Of a stretch of DNA of 6,662 nt, positions 1 through 5,807 are shown one piece after another (the stretch's first letter is position 1; each line of letters begins with the position of its first letter). Under the pieces are notes generated by a model. It ran no database searches, was not told the origin of the DNA, and was given only the letters and a program-made list of their open reading frames with translations. This stretch comes from Anaerolinea sp. GTDB lineage: Bacteria > Chloroflexota > Anaerolineae > Anaerolineales > Anaerolineaceae. Made by a program: the position numbers and the translations under genes. The stretch is from the NCBI GenBank assembly GCA_013824385.1, contig PNNU01000198.1:1-6662 (forward strand), written 5' to 3'.

Positions 1-56
1 GTCAGGGTTTTTTTGCGCGATTCTTTTTTTTCAGGTTGAAGTATAGGGTTTTCCAT
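1..56 (-). CDS. possible start of a further gene, cut by the left edge
   Basis: Reading leftward, an ATG at 56-54 opens a frame that stays open to the edge (18 full codons), giving MENPILQPEKKESRKKTL. The peptide is strongly charged and lysine-rich, as in a cytoplasmic N-terminus ahead of a domain that is not in the window. A GGAG lies 13 bases before the ATG, which is longer than ideal. The ATG is only 29 bases after the stop of the upstream MFS gene, so it would fit as the next gene of the same transcript. Eighteen codons are too few to identify a family, and a chance open frame cannot be excluded. No terminator hairpin is seen between the MFS stop and this ATG, which mildly favours a continuing operon. 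Confidence 0.45.
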   Translation of the reverse strand, partial: MENPILQPEKKESRKKTL

Positions 57-85
57 TGAATTTGTGATGCTCCAATACTATTCGA

Positions 86-1321
86 TTAATCGGTGGTAAT
101 GACGGATTCTTCTGCGAGGACTGCAATTTTCCGCTGCGTTGGGATCTTTATCCGCAGCGTGGCAAAGAAATTAATGATCGCAATTAACACACCCATTATG
201 AATACGTATTGAAAGCCAAAACGGTTCCAAATCAGACCCCCCAAAAGGGCGATGCTGATTGAAAATAAATGGTCGATGGTAATGGAAGCCGAGAGAGCGG
301 GTTGGATGTCAGAATCTTGCAAGGCGATTTTTTTCATATAAGTGGAACGGGCCATGCTCACAGACATTAACACCTGGTCAAGAAGGTAGCATCCACAGGC
401 AATATAAAATGCAATATTCATTGAGAATAAAGTTTTTCCAAAAGCATATCCCAAACAGACGATCACTAATAAAACCGCTTCAGCGGCAAGTACAACTTTT
501 TCTCCCAATTTATCAATGGCTTTACCCAATATGGGTTGAAAAAGGATACCAATGATGCCGCCAATCACGATCAGGGTGGCTATGGTTTGGGTGGGTTTTC
601 CAAAAACAGTAACAATGACCCAGGGTGCAAAAGTAATAAAAATCTGTTTACGTGAACCATAAAGAACTGCCAATACATAAAAAAGAGTGTATTCTTTGCG
701 TAAGGTTAAGAAAGATTTTCGATCAATTTTTTCCACTTTTGAGGGTTTCATCAAAGCCATTAGCATCATACCCACGATGAAACAGGCGGCGGCGATGGTA
801 AAAGTGTGTTTGTAACTAAAAGCAAAATATTTAAATCCAATAAACACCAAAAAACTGCCAATGATTGCGGCAAAGTTGCGAATGGCATTCATTTGCCCCA
901 GGCGTTGCCCTGTTTTTCCTTCACGGGCTAATTCCATTCCAATTGTGGATGCAACCGGCATGAAGAGGTGTTGCCCCATACTAAAAATAAACAGGAACAA
1001 TACCATTACGGTATAGGTTTTGGAAGCGAAGCCAATCAAAAAGATACCTACACTGCCAAGTAACAATGAAAAGGCGCCTAATTTTCGGCTGCCTAAAAAC
1101 CAAAGCAATGCAGAAACAAAGACAACTATGAATCCGGGTATCTCTCTTGGAAATTCCAAAAATGACCGTTGAAATGGAGACAATGTAAAGCTGTCATTGA
1201 GGAAGTTGTTTAAGGTGGAATCTACCAGGCTACCGGCCATCCCTACAGCAAAGGAAGCTAAGGCAAACAGCGCTAATTCACGGGAAACGTTTGAGATTCT
1301 GTTTCGAAGGGATTGAAACAT
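86..1321 (-). CDS. MFS transporter (substrate unknown)
   Basis: A 411-residue integral membrane protein of usual major facilitator length, with about twelve hydrophobic segments separated by a polar central loop (about residues 192-212). The first half carries a polar stretch around 112-150 (SMGQHLFMPVAS, then RLGQMNAIRN) like the TM4-TM5 region of exporters. The second half has a motif-A-like loop between TM8 and TM9 (LGKAIDKLGEK, 265-275). The segment YGSRKQIFITFAPW (221-234) is distinctive. The usual N-terminal motif A (GxxxDRxGRR) is degenerate: GSRKLG at 77-82 stands where it would be. No good Shine-Dalgarno precedes the ATG, and the frame upstream meets a stop before any other start, so this ATG is kept. 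It lies 68 bases after the DUF2785 gene on the same strand, perhaps with its own promoter. Substrate and direction of transport cannot be told from sequence; a link to nucleosides from the neighbouring phosphorylase is only a guess. Confidence 0.9.
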   Translation of the reverse strand: MFQSLRNRISNVSRELALFALASFAVGMAGSLVDSTLNNFLNDSFTLSPFQRSFLEFPREIPGFIVVFVSALLWFLGSRKLGAFSLLLGSVGIFLIGFASKTYTVMVLFLFIFSMGQHLFMPVASTIGMELAREGKTGQRLGQMNAIRNFAAIIGSFLVFIGFKYFAFSYKHTFTIAAACFIVGMMLMALMKPSKVEKIDRKSFLTLRKEYTLFYVLAVLYGSRKQIFITFAPWVIVTVFGKPTQTIATLIVIGGIIGILFQPILGKAIDKLGEKVVLAAEAVLLVIVCLGYAFGKTLFSMNIAFYIACGCYLLDQVLMSVSMARSTYMKKIALQDSDIQPALSASITIDHLFSISIALLGGLIWNRFGFQYVFIMGVLIAIINFFATLRIKIPTQRKIAVLAEESVITTD

Positions 1322-1350
1322 GTTGTTTTCTGCGATTCTGTTAGTGGATT

Positions 1351-1377
1351 AATGGCTTGATTCTAACATAAGCCATT
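1351..1377 (-). promoter_or_regulatory. possible extended -10 promoter inside an inverted repeat, before the MFS gene
   Basis: AATGGCTT (1351-1358) and AAGCCATT (1370-1377) are perfect 8-bp inverted repeats with an 11-base centre. On the minus strand that centre contains TGTTAGAAT, an extended -10 pattern (TGn followed by TAGAAT, 5 of 6 matches; box at 1360-1365). No good -35 is seen at 17 bases (GTTTTT), which is usual for extended -10 promoters. The predicted start would lie near 1353, about 31 bases before the MFS ATG. The repeat flanks the -10 element symmetrically, as an operator might. It lacks a following T-run on the minus strand, so it is unlikely to be a terminator. Confidence 0.35.
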
Positions 1378-1389
1378 TTGTAAAAAACA

Positions 1390-2313
1390 TTAGTTCCAGT
1401 CTGCATACCTGGAATTTGGATAGATTTGTTTTAAGCAGTTCATCAATATCGGTTTCAATCGTTCCACCATATCCACTTTGCGGTGCTCAGGCTGGTCTTT
1501 ATATCCGACTAAAAGGAAGAAATAAATGCTGCGCAAAAACATTTTTGTGTTTACTCTCGCACAGTTCCAATGTGGATGGGTAAATGCTTCCTTCCAATCC
1601 ATGTGCCCTGAAGGAGAAACGAACCCTTCCAACCAGGTCGCGAAAAATTCCTCTGACACCAGATCACGCTGCAGGATATTCATGACGACGCCTGAAAGGC
1701 GCTCTTCCTCGTTATGGATGAATACTTGTTCCACGGGGATGGTGATGCGTACCTGTAATGCATTCAAGATTTCTTCAAGGTCTTGTTTACCCAGATATGG
1801 ATGAATGGCAAAATTGCTGAGTAAATCGCCTGTATGGGCCGGGCAATGAGCCCAACCTTTATCTTCAACATAGCCGCGCAGGTCTCTTTCCTCCCTGAGC
1901 AGTCTAAGTGTAACCCCCAACCAGGAACGAACCTGGTCTTCGGTGAACAAGAAAGGCATACTCTTTTCGTGCCGGTCGATATCCACTTCAAGTGTGGCGG
2001 CCAGGATTAAGGCTGAAAAAGCTCGCAAGAATACACTGTCTGACTCTCTATTTCCCAGACCAGTGGTCAAGTTTGAGACCATTTGCTGTGCAATGTTTAT
2101 TAATTCGCCATCATTGTAAACGTAGCGAGAAATCCAGGCCCATAGCACATCCAAACTACACTCACGCAGATTGGAATCACTTGATCCAAGATTGGTCATC
2201 AATCCCGGCAGAAAGTCCATTGCCTGGTGGTCTGCCGGAACTTTTAACTCACTGAAGATGATTCGATCCAGCATGGGTTGGTCAACATTGATCGGTAACC
2301 CTTGGGGAATCAT
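1390..2313 (-). CDS. DUF2785 family protein
   Basis: A 307-residue soluble protein that I recognise as a DUF2785 member, mainly from residues 143-165 (RDLRGYVEDKGWAHCPAHTG and onwards). The conserved W154, A155, H156, H160 and D163 are the family's signature. Around it are alternating amphipathic helices, consistent with an all-helical repeat fold: residues 34-50 (FLPGLMTNLGSSDSNLR), 54-64 and 71-84 resemble stacked helical pairs. There is no signal peptide or membrane span, so it is probably cytoplasmic. The family's biochemical role is not known to me. The ATG overlaps the stop of the phosphorylase gene as ATGA (2310-2313), which fixes this start and points to translational coupling. There is only a weak purine-rich site (CGGA) upstream, as expected for a re-initiating ribosome. 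Family assignment is fairly secure; function is open. Confidence 0.85.
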   Translation of the reverse strand: MIPQGLPINVDQPMLDRIIFSELKVPADHQAMDFLPGLMTNLGSSDSNLRECSLDVLWAWISRYVYNDGELINIAQQMVSNLTTGLGNRESDSVFLRAFSALILAATLEVDIDRHEKSMPFLFTEDQVRSWLGVTLRLLREERDLRGYVEDKGWAHCPAHTGDLLSNFAIHPYLGKQDLEEILNALQVRITIPVEQVFIHNEEERLSGVVMNILQRDLVSEEFFATWLEGFVSPSGHMDWKEAFTHPHWNCARVNTKMFLRSIYFFLLVGYKDQPEHRKVDMVERLKPILMNCLKQIYPNSRYADWN

Positions 2314-3086
2314 TTGTTTTGGTCCGCGATAATTAGTTTTTTGATGCCTTCCACTGCCACTTTGATCACACTTTCGGCATCGAATTCTTCCATGTGTTTA
2401 TCCGCGCCGGTTTCTTCGCCAAGTTCGGATTCGTTGATCACCAGCATCACACCACCCGCCCGTTTGCGATAAATGGAAGCCAGCACAAAAATGGCTGAAG
2501 ATTCCATTTCGGAGCATAAGGCTCCTCCAGCCACCCAGGCATTCCAGCGATCTTCGAGGTGGGCTGCCATGGGCATGCGGGTGCGTTCCACCTCACCGTA
2601 GAATGAATCCTTGGATTGTGAAACGCCGCAATGGTGGTGCAGGCCAAATTCTTTGGCGCTGGCTTGCATGGCATTAACCACATCCACATTAGCCACGGCG
2701 GGGAATTCAAGCGGCAGGTAATGCGTGGTTGTGCCTTCATCGCGGATGGAGGCCGTCACGACGACAACATCGCCCATATGCACGTTTGCCTGCATTGAAC
2801 CGGAGGATCCCACACGGACGAAGGTGTCCGCACCGACATCCACCAGTTCCTCCACGGCGATGGCCGCCGAAGGGCAGCCGATACCGGTTGAAACAACAGA
2901 AACCTTTTCGCCTAAAAGGGTTCCCGTCCATGTGACATACTCGCGGTTTTGAGCTACGAAATGAGCGTTTTCAAAATATTGGGCGATTTTCTCACAGCGT
3001 CCGGGGTCGCCTGGCAGGAGGACGTAGCGGCCGACATCGCCTTCTTTGATGTGTAAATGAAAAGCCAAACCTTCTTCATTGCGCAT
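2310..3086 (-). CDS. udp: uridine phosphorylase-like nucleoside phosphorylase
   Basis: A 258-residue cytoplasmic enzyme of the PNP/UDP family, predicted to cleave a nucleoside with phosphate to give the free base and ribose-1-phosphate (nucleoside salvage). It resembles E. coli Udp (253 residues) over its whole length. The phosphate-site residues G26, D27, R30, R48 and R91 fall at the same numbers as in the E. coli enzyme, in the contexts PGDPGR, NREYVTW and FVRVGSSG. The E. coli Thr94 is Ser94 here. SEMES (192-196) supplies the ribose-binding Glu-Met-Glu, and H10 matches the N-terminal His. The base-binding segment is SKDSFYGEVERTRMP (158-172): the Gln that grips uracil in E. coli is replaced by Glu165 or Val166, depending on alignment, while an Arg (168 or 170) is kept. 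Base preference is therefore less certain than the family call. A TGAGGT Shine-Dalgarno 7 bases before the ATG supports the start. It is the first gene of the leftward operon, and its GC content is visibly higher than that of the rightward genes. Confidence 0.92.
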   Translation of the reverse strand: MRNEEGLAFHLHIKEGDVGRYVLLPGDPGRCEKIAQYFENAHFVAQNREYVTWTGTLLGEKVSVVSTGIGCPSAAIAVEELVDVGADTFVRVGSSGSMQANVHMGDVVVVTASIRDEGTTTHYLPLEFPAVANVDVVNAMQASAKEFGLHHHCGVSQSKDSFYGEVERTRMPMAAHLEDRWNAWVAGGALCSEMESSAIFVLASIYRKRAGGVMLVINESELGEETGADKHMEEFDAESVIKVAVEGIKKLIIADQNK

Positions 3087-3091
3087 GGCGT

Positions 3092-3099
3092 AACCTCAC
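3092..3099 (-). promoter_or_regulatory. Shine-Dalgarno site of the phosphorylase gene
   Basis: On the minus strand this reads GTGAGGTT. The GAGG core (3097-3094) is 7 bases from the ATG at 3086, a good match and spacing, and it decides the start codon. Confidence 0.7.
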
Positions 3100-3118
3100 T
3101 AATATGATTTGGATTTTG

Positions 3119-3147
3119 ATTATAGCGTAAACACACAGGCTTTGACA
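3119..3147 (-). promoter_or_regulatory. predicted promoter of the phosphorylase-DUF2785 operon
   Basis: A perfect TATAAT on the minus strand at 3124-3119 would place the transcription start near 3112, giving a leader of about 26 bases. The -35 position at 17-base spacing (3147-3142) reads TGTCAA, a poor match, so the promoter may be helped by an activator or may depend mostly on its -10 box. The left arm of the long inverted repeat (3151-3160) abuts the -35 position on its upstream side. Confidence 0.5.
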
Positions 3148-3189
3148 CAATTACAACCTTCCAAAGATGAGGGGATTTTTAATTGCTAC

Positions 3190-3218
3190 TTGACAAAGCG
3201 AGTATTTATGTATATTAT
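3190..3218 (+). promoter_or_regulatory. sigma70-type promoter of the efflux-regulator operon
   Basis: TTGACA (3190-3195, 6 of 6) is followed by exactly 17 bases and TATTAT (3213-3218, 5 of 6). Transcription would start near 3225, giving a leader of about 39 bases before the ATG at 3264. A promoter this close to consensus would be strong if not repressed, which suits a gene pair encoding an efflux pump and an ArsR-type repressor. Confidence 0.7.
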
Positions 3219-3241
3219 ATGGTAGACAAATAACTACGATA
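3218..3241. promoter_or_regulatory. imperfect dyad over the transcription start: candidate operator
   Basis: TATGGTAG (3218-3225) and CTACGATA (3234-3241) pair at 7 of 8 positions around an 8-base centre, with a single G/G mismatch. The dyad starts at the last base of the -10 box and covers the predicted start of transcription, where a bound repressor would block RNA polymerase. ArsR-type dimers commonly bind imperfect dyads in this place. That the regulator encoded at 4517-5665 binds here is inference. Confidence 0.35.
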
Positions 3242-3263
3242 AAAAGGTTGTAAAATTAATACG

Positions 3264-4514
3264 ATGAAAAGTTTATTACAGAACCGTTCTTTGGTCATAA
3301 TGGCAATTTCAGAGTCTGTGAGTAGCATTGGCTCATGGATCACCATGATGGCGGTCTTCAGTCTGGTGATCTTTAAAGGGGCAGGCAACGTCACTGAAAG
3401 TGGATTAATTTACCTGGTTGGGTTACTGCCGGCTTTGATTTTCAGTCCTGTGGCCGGCTGGTTGTGCGACCGTTACGACCGAAAGAAACTAATGATCATG
3501 AGTGAAATCCTTTCAGGGTTGGCGGTCAGCGGTATTATTTTCACCGAATCGATCACGCTTTTGTATATCTTATTGGCGCTTCAAGCCATCAGCGGCGCCA
3601 TCATGACCCCGGCACGCCAGTCTTCAGTGCCTCAAGTAGTGGATCGTGAACACTTAACCCAGGCAAACGCTTTTCTTCAACAGATTTCCTCTGTAGTTAA
3701 AATCTTTGGGCCTGTGCTGGCTGGCGCCGTACTTGCGGTAATGAATGCACATCAAGCAGTAATTCTGGATGTTGTTTCATATTTTCTTTCTGCTGCAATA
3801 TTGCTGTTTTTGCCCAGGCTTATCCCTCCACAACAATCCAACCAGGTTAATAAAGCGGAGGAAAAACAAAAATGGACCACCCAGCTTTCAGAGCTGTTTC
3901 ATCTTGATAACCAATTAAAATTATTGTTTGGTATGGCTTTTATGGCCATCTTGGGTATCGTCAGTATTGATATTTTAGCCTCCATTTTTACCAGAGATGT
4001 ACTCTCGAGCGGCGAAAGTTATTTCGGACTACTGATTGGCATGATTGGATTTGGCACATTGATCGGAGCAGCCACGCTCATGTTAAGTAAAAAAGCATCC
4101 CATCCCTGGAGGGATGTCATCTGGGGATTTGCCATAATGGCGATTTTACCTGCTTGTATGGCGGCAGGATATCATATCCACGATCTCACGTTGATACGTT
4201 TTATTACCATTCCTGTATGTATAGTGGCCGGTTTCGGCATGGGAAGAAAACTTGTGCAAGACAACACTCTTATTCAGACACTTTCTCCCACGTCCATGCT
4301 TGGGCGTGTCAGCGGCTTGTATCAAAGCACAATTATCGCGGCACAATTAGCGGGTACGATCCTGACTTCTGCACTGGTTCCGATTATTATCCCGGTGGAT
4401 GTTTATTTCGGGTTGGTGGCTCTGTTAATTTTGGCTGTCTCGATTTTTGGGTTGATCTTTTTACAGTGGGCGAAGGGCACTAGAAAATCACAGCTTGAGG
4501 TTTCGGAGGATTAA
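3264..4514 (+). CDS. MFS efflux permease, MFS_3/MefA-like
   Basis: A 416-residue twelve-span transporter. A classical motif A follows TM2: GWLCDRYDRKK at 65-75 (G65, D69, R70, R73, K74). The N-terminus (LLQNRSLVIMAISESVSSIGSW, then MMAV), PARQS with VPQVV (117-126), and the TM5 stretch FGPVLAG (148-154) are typical of the MFS_3/macrolide-efflux branch. These permeases usually export drugs, siderophores or other amphipathic compounds by proton antiport. A charged cytoplasmic loop (about 186-212) divides the halves. LIQTLSPTSMLGRVSGLYQ (336-354) is the usual segment before TM11. The start matches the family's N-terminus, but the only purine-rich site (AAGG, 3244-3247) is 16 bases away, so ribosome loading may be weak or lack a Shine-Dalgarno. 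The stop is 2 bases before the ArsR-type gene, so the two are co-transcribed. The substrate cannot be named. Confidence 0.92.
   Translation: MKSLLQNRSLVIMAISESVSSIGSWITMMAVFSLVIFKGAGNVTESGLIYLVGLLPALIFSPVAGWLCDRYDRKKLMIMSEILSGLAVSGIIFTESITLLYILLALQAISGAIMTPARQSSVPQVVDREHLTQANAFLQQISSVVKIFGPVLAGAVLAVMNAHQAVILDVVSYFLSAAILLFLPRLIPPQQSNQVNKAEEKQKWTTQLSELFHLDNQLKLLFGMAFMAILGIVSIDILASIFTRDVLSSGESYFGLLIGMIGFGTLIGAATLMLSKKASHPWRDVIWGFAIMAILPACMAAGYHIHDLTLIRFITIPVCIVAGFGMGRKLVQDNTLIQTLSPTSMLGRVSGLYQSTIIAAQLAGTILTSALVPIIIPVDVYFGLVALLILAVSIFGLIFLQWAKGTRKSQLEVSED
4505..4509 (+). promoter_or_regulatory. Shine-Dalgarno site of the ArsR-type regulator gene
   Basis: A perfect GGAGG lies 7 bases before the ATG at 4517, inside the last codons of the permease gene. 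It is much stronger than the site of the permease itself, so the regulator may be made at a higher rate per transcript. Confidence 0.75.
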
Positions 4515-4516
4515 TC

Positions 4517-5665
4517 ATGACATCAAATTCCTGGAAAATCCAACGCTCCATCCTGTTTGAACTGGACACACTTTTTTCATTGGTAAACGATTATTTACCT
4601 CGTGCCAGCCTATCTGACTCGATCAACCATCTGCTGGATTCAATGCCAGCAGAGATGACACAGCAATTGGTGTCCTTTTTGGGGCCAGGCAAACAGTATT
4701 TTTGTTTTCTCTTTTCAGCCGGGTTTGCTGCAAACACAGAATTCGAACAGGATTTTTCATTGGCAACCATGCCCATCCGAAAAATGAACCGACAGGATTT
4801 CGTCCGACTTACCGTTGCCAGAGCATCGGAATATGGGATGGATATTCAGTTTGATTCATCCGTTTCGCTGGTGGATCAAATGAAATATGTTCATTCTCAA
4901 GTGACACTGCTTTCAGGCCAGCGCATTGGATATACGGAGCAAACGGGAGAAATTCAGAATTTGATCAAAGAGTCAGAAATTGAAGCTCTCGCCAGGTTTT
5001 TAGTTGAAGGCGATTTGCACGACTTATTCTGGCATTGGCTGGACCGTTTATACTATCAAATTTACCAACCATGGCGCCGTTTACACGAATCAATCTTGAC
5101 CGAGGAAGAAGAAAAGGCGCGGTTGTGTTTGGGAGCCGATACAGATCAGTTGACTGTGGATTGGCTTCCACAGGTTAACCCGCTGCGCTTCTCGCCCATC
5201 CTTTTGGATGCAATGAAAAAGAAGATACTCAATGTTGTATTTCTCGTTGAGCCATTTCAATTGCCAGACGCCTGTTTTTTTTCCCCAGAAGGTTTGGTCA
5301 CCACCTTTGCAGACAACCCTGAAGTTTTTAATCAATTTGTTGATTTTTTAAACCACCTGTCTGATCGGTTAAAAGCCCTGGCGGACCCCAATCGGTTGAT
5401 GATCATGAGAATTGCCAGAATATCCGCGAAGGACAACACAGAAATTGCCAGTTTCTTGAATGTATCTCGTCCGACGGTCAGCATCCATGCCAAACAACTT
5501 CGTGAGGCTGGATTGATCAAGACATTTGAAGATGGTCGTTCTGTAAGGCACGAAGTTGTTCCTGATGAAGTGCGGGAACTCTTTCGAGATCTCCAACGAT
5601 TTTTAGATTTACCTCAAGAAGGTACATATCCTAAGAAGGGAGAAGAAAAAAACAGCAAAGAGTAA
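4517..5665 (+). CDS. ArsR-type winged-helix regulator with a large N-terminal domain
   Basis: A 382-residue soluble protein, roughly three to four times the length of a classical ArsR repressor. The C-terminal 80 residues (about 285-365) are a clear ArsR-type winged helix: LKALADPNRLMIMRIAR (285-301), helix-turn-helix TEIASFLNVSRPTVSIHAKQ (308-327) with recognition helix from S317, then the wing FEDGRSVRHEV (337-347). The cysteine motif of arsenic and cadmium sensors (ELCVCDL) is absent. The protein has only C63, C204 and C253, so metal sensing of that kind is unlikely. The N-terminal 280 residues are not a domain I can name. They are rich in aromatics around 171-186 (FWHWLDRLYYQIYQPW), which might line a ligand pocket; this is inference. 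The layout recalls actinobacterial ArsR proteins with an N-terminal DUF5937 domain, but homology is not established. Encoded directly behind the permease, it probably controls that operon. The tail after 368 is charged and likely disordered. Confidence 0.88.
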   Translation: MTSNSWKIQRSILFELDTLFSLVNDYLPRASLSDSINHLLDSMPAEMTQQLVSFLGPGKQYFCFLFSAGFAANTEFEQDFSLATMPIRKMNRQDFVRLTVARASEYGMDIQFDSSVSLVDQMKYVHSQVTLLSGQRIGYTEQTGEIQNLIKESEIEALARFLVEGDLHDLFWHWLDRLYYQIYQPWRRLHESILTEEEEKARLCLGADTDQLTVDWLPQVNPLRFSPILLDAMKKKILNVVFLVEPFQLPDACFFSPEGLVTTFADNPEVFNQFVDFLNHLSDRLKALADPNRLMIMRIARISAKDNTEIASFLNVSRPTVSIHAKQLREAGLIKTFEDGRSVRHEVVPDEVRELFRDLQRFLDLPQEGTYPKKGEEKNSKE

Positions 5666-5704
5666 ATCTGATAAAAATCATATTCTGTTAGCAATAAGTG
5701 AATA

Positions 5705-5736
5705 ATTTAATATTGATATGGAAACCAATATTAAAT
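5705..5736. promoter_or_regulatory. perfect 11-bp dyad overlapping a possible promoter of the CPBP gene
   Basis: ATTTAATATTG (5705-5715) and CAATATTAAAT (5726-5736) are exact inverted repeats with a 10-base centre, so the arm centres are two helical turns apart, a spacing suited to a dimeric regulator. TTGATA (5713-5718, 5 of 6 for a -35) overlaps the left arm, and TGTACT (5736-5741, 4 of 6 for a -10) follows after 17 bases; the promoter call is weak. The stem is almost all A and T and no T-run follows, so it is a poor terminator. The whole spacer of 142 bases between the ArsR-type gene and the CPBP gene is AT-rich. Confidence 0.4.
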
Positions 5737-5748
5737 GTACTTTTATGC

Positions 5749-5771
5749 CTTCCACTACGCCGTTGTGGAAG
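5749..5771 (+). other. stem-loop in the leader of the CPBP gene, possibly a weak terminator
   Basis: CTTCCAC (5749-5755) pairs with GTGGAAG (5765-5771). After one T/T mismatch two more pairs (AC with GT) close a GCC loop. Downstream come TATATATTC and then seven T residues (5781-5787). The T-run starts 9 bases after the stem, later than in a standard intrinsic terminator, so termination of the MFS-ArsR transcript here would be inefficient. It could instead act as a leader element for the CPBP gene. Confidence 0.35.
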
Positions 5772-5793
5772 TATATATTCTTTTTTTAAAAAT

Positions 5794-5799
5794 AAGGAA
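5794..5799 (+). promoter_or_regulatory. Shine-Dalgarno site of the CPBP gene
   Basis: AAGGAA ends 8 bases before the ATG at 5808. This is a reasonable match and spacing, and it selects this ATG. Confidence 0.6.
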
Positions 5800-5807
5800 A
5801 AAATATT

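Larger units (their letters stand above)
3151..3253. repeat. 10-bp perfect inverted repeat bracketing the efflux promoter
   Basis: TTACAACCTT at 3151-3160 and AAGGTTGTAA at 3244-3253 are exact reverse complements, 83 bases apart. Neither arm extends further, since the flanking pairs mismatch. The left arm lies between the two divergent promoters. The right arm lies in the predicted leader of the MFS-ArsR transcript and includes its only AAGG, 16 bases before the ATG. Because the left arm is upstream of the rightward promoter, the two arms would not be on the same short transcript. Paired protein-binding sites are therefore likelier than an RNA hairpin. The binding protein is unknown; the ArsR-type product of the downstream gene is a natural candidate. 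Confidence 0.4.

Noticed and set aside
1..35. T-rich runs at the left edge as a possible terminator
   Set aside because: On the minus strand, where the genes run, these are A-runs encoding lysines in the possible next gene. On the plus strand no gene ends there and no stem precedes them.
1526..2255. Plus-strand open frames of 87 and 92 codons opposite the DUF2785 gene
   Set aside because: They lie wholly inside a recognised gene on the other strand, have no domain-like sequence and no credible ribosome site.
2447..2952. Several open frames on both strands across the phosphorylase gene
   Set aside because: These are shadow frames produced by the high GC content of the gene. Their peptides (rich in Pro, Arg and Ser) look like out-of-frame translation.
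3142..3170. A second TTGACA on the plus strand at 3142-3147
   Set aside because: The -10 position at 17 bases reads AGATGA, so there is no usable promoter. The match overlaps the control region of the leftward operon and is probably incidental.
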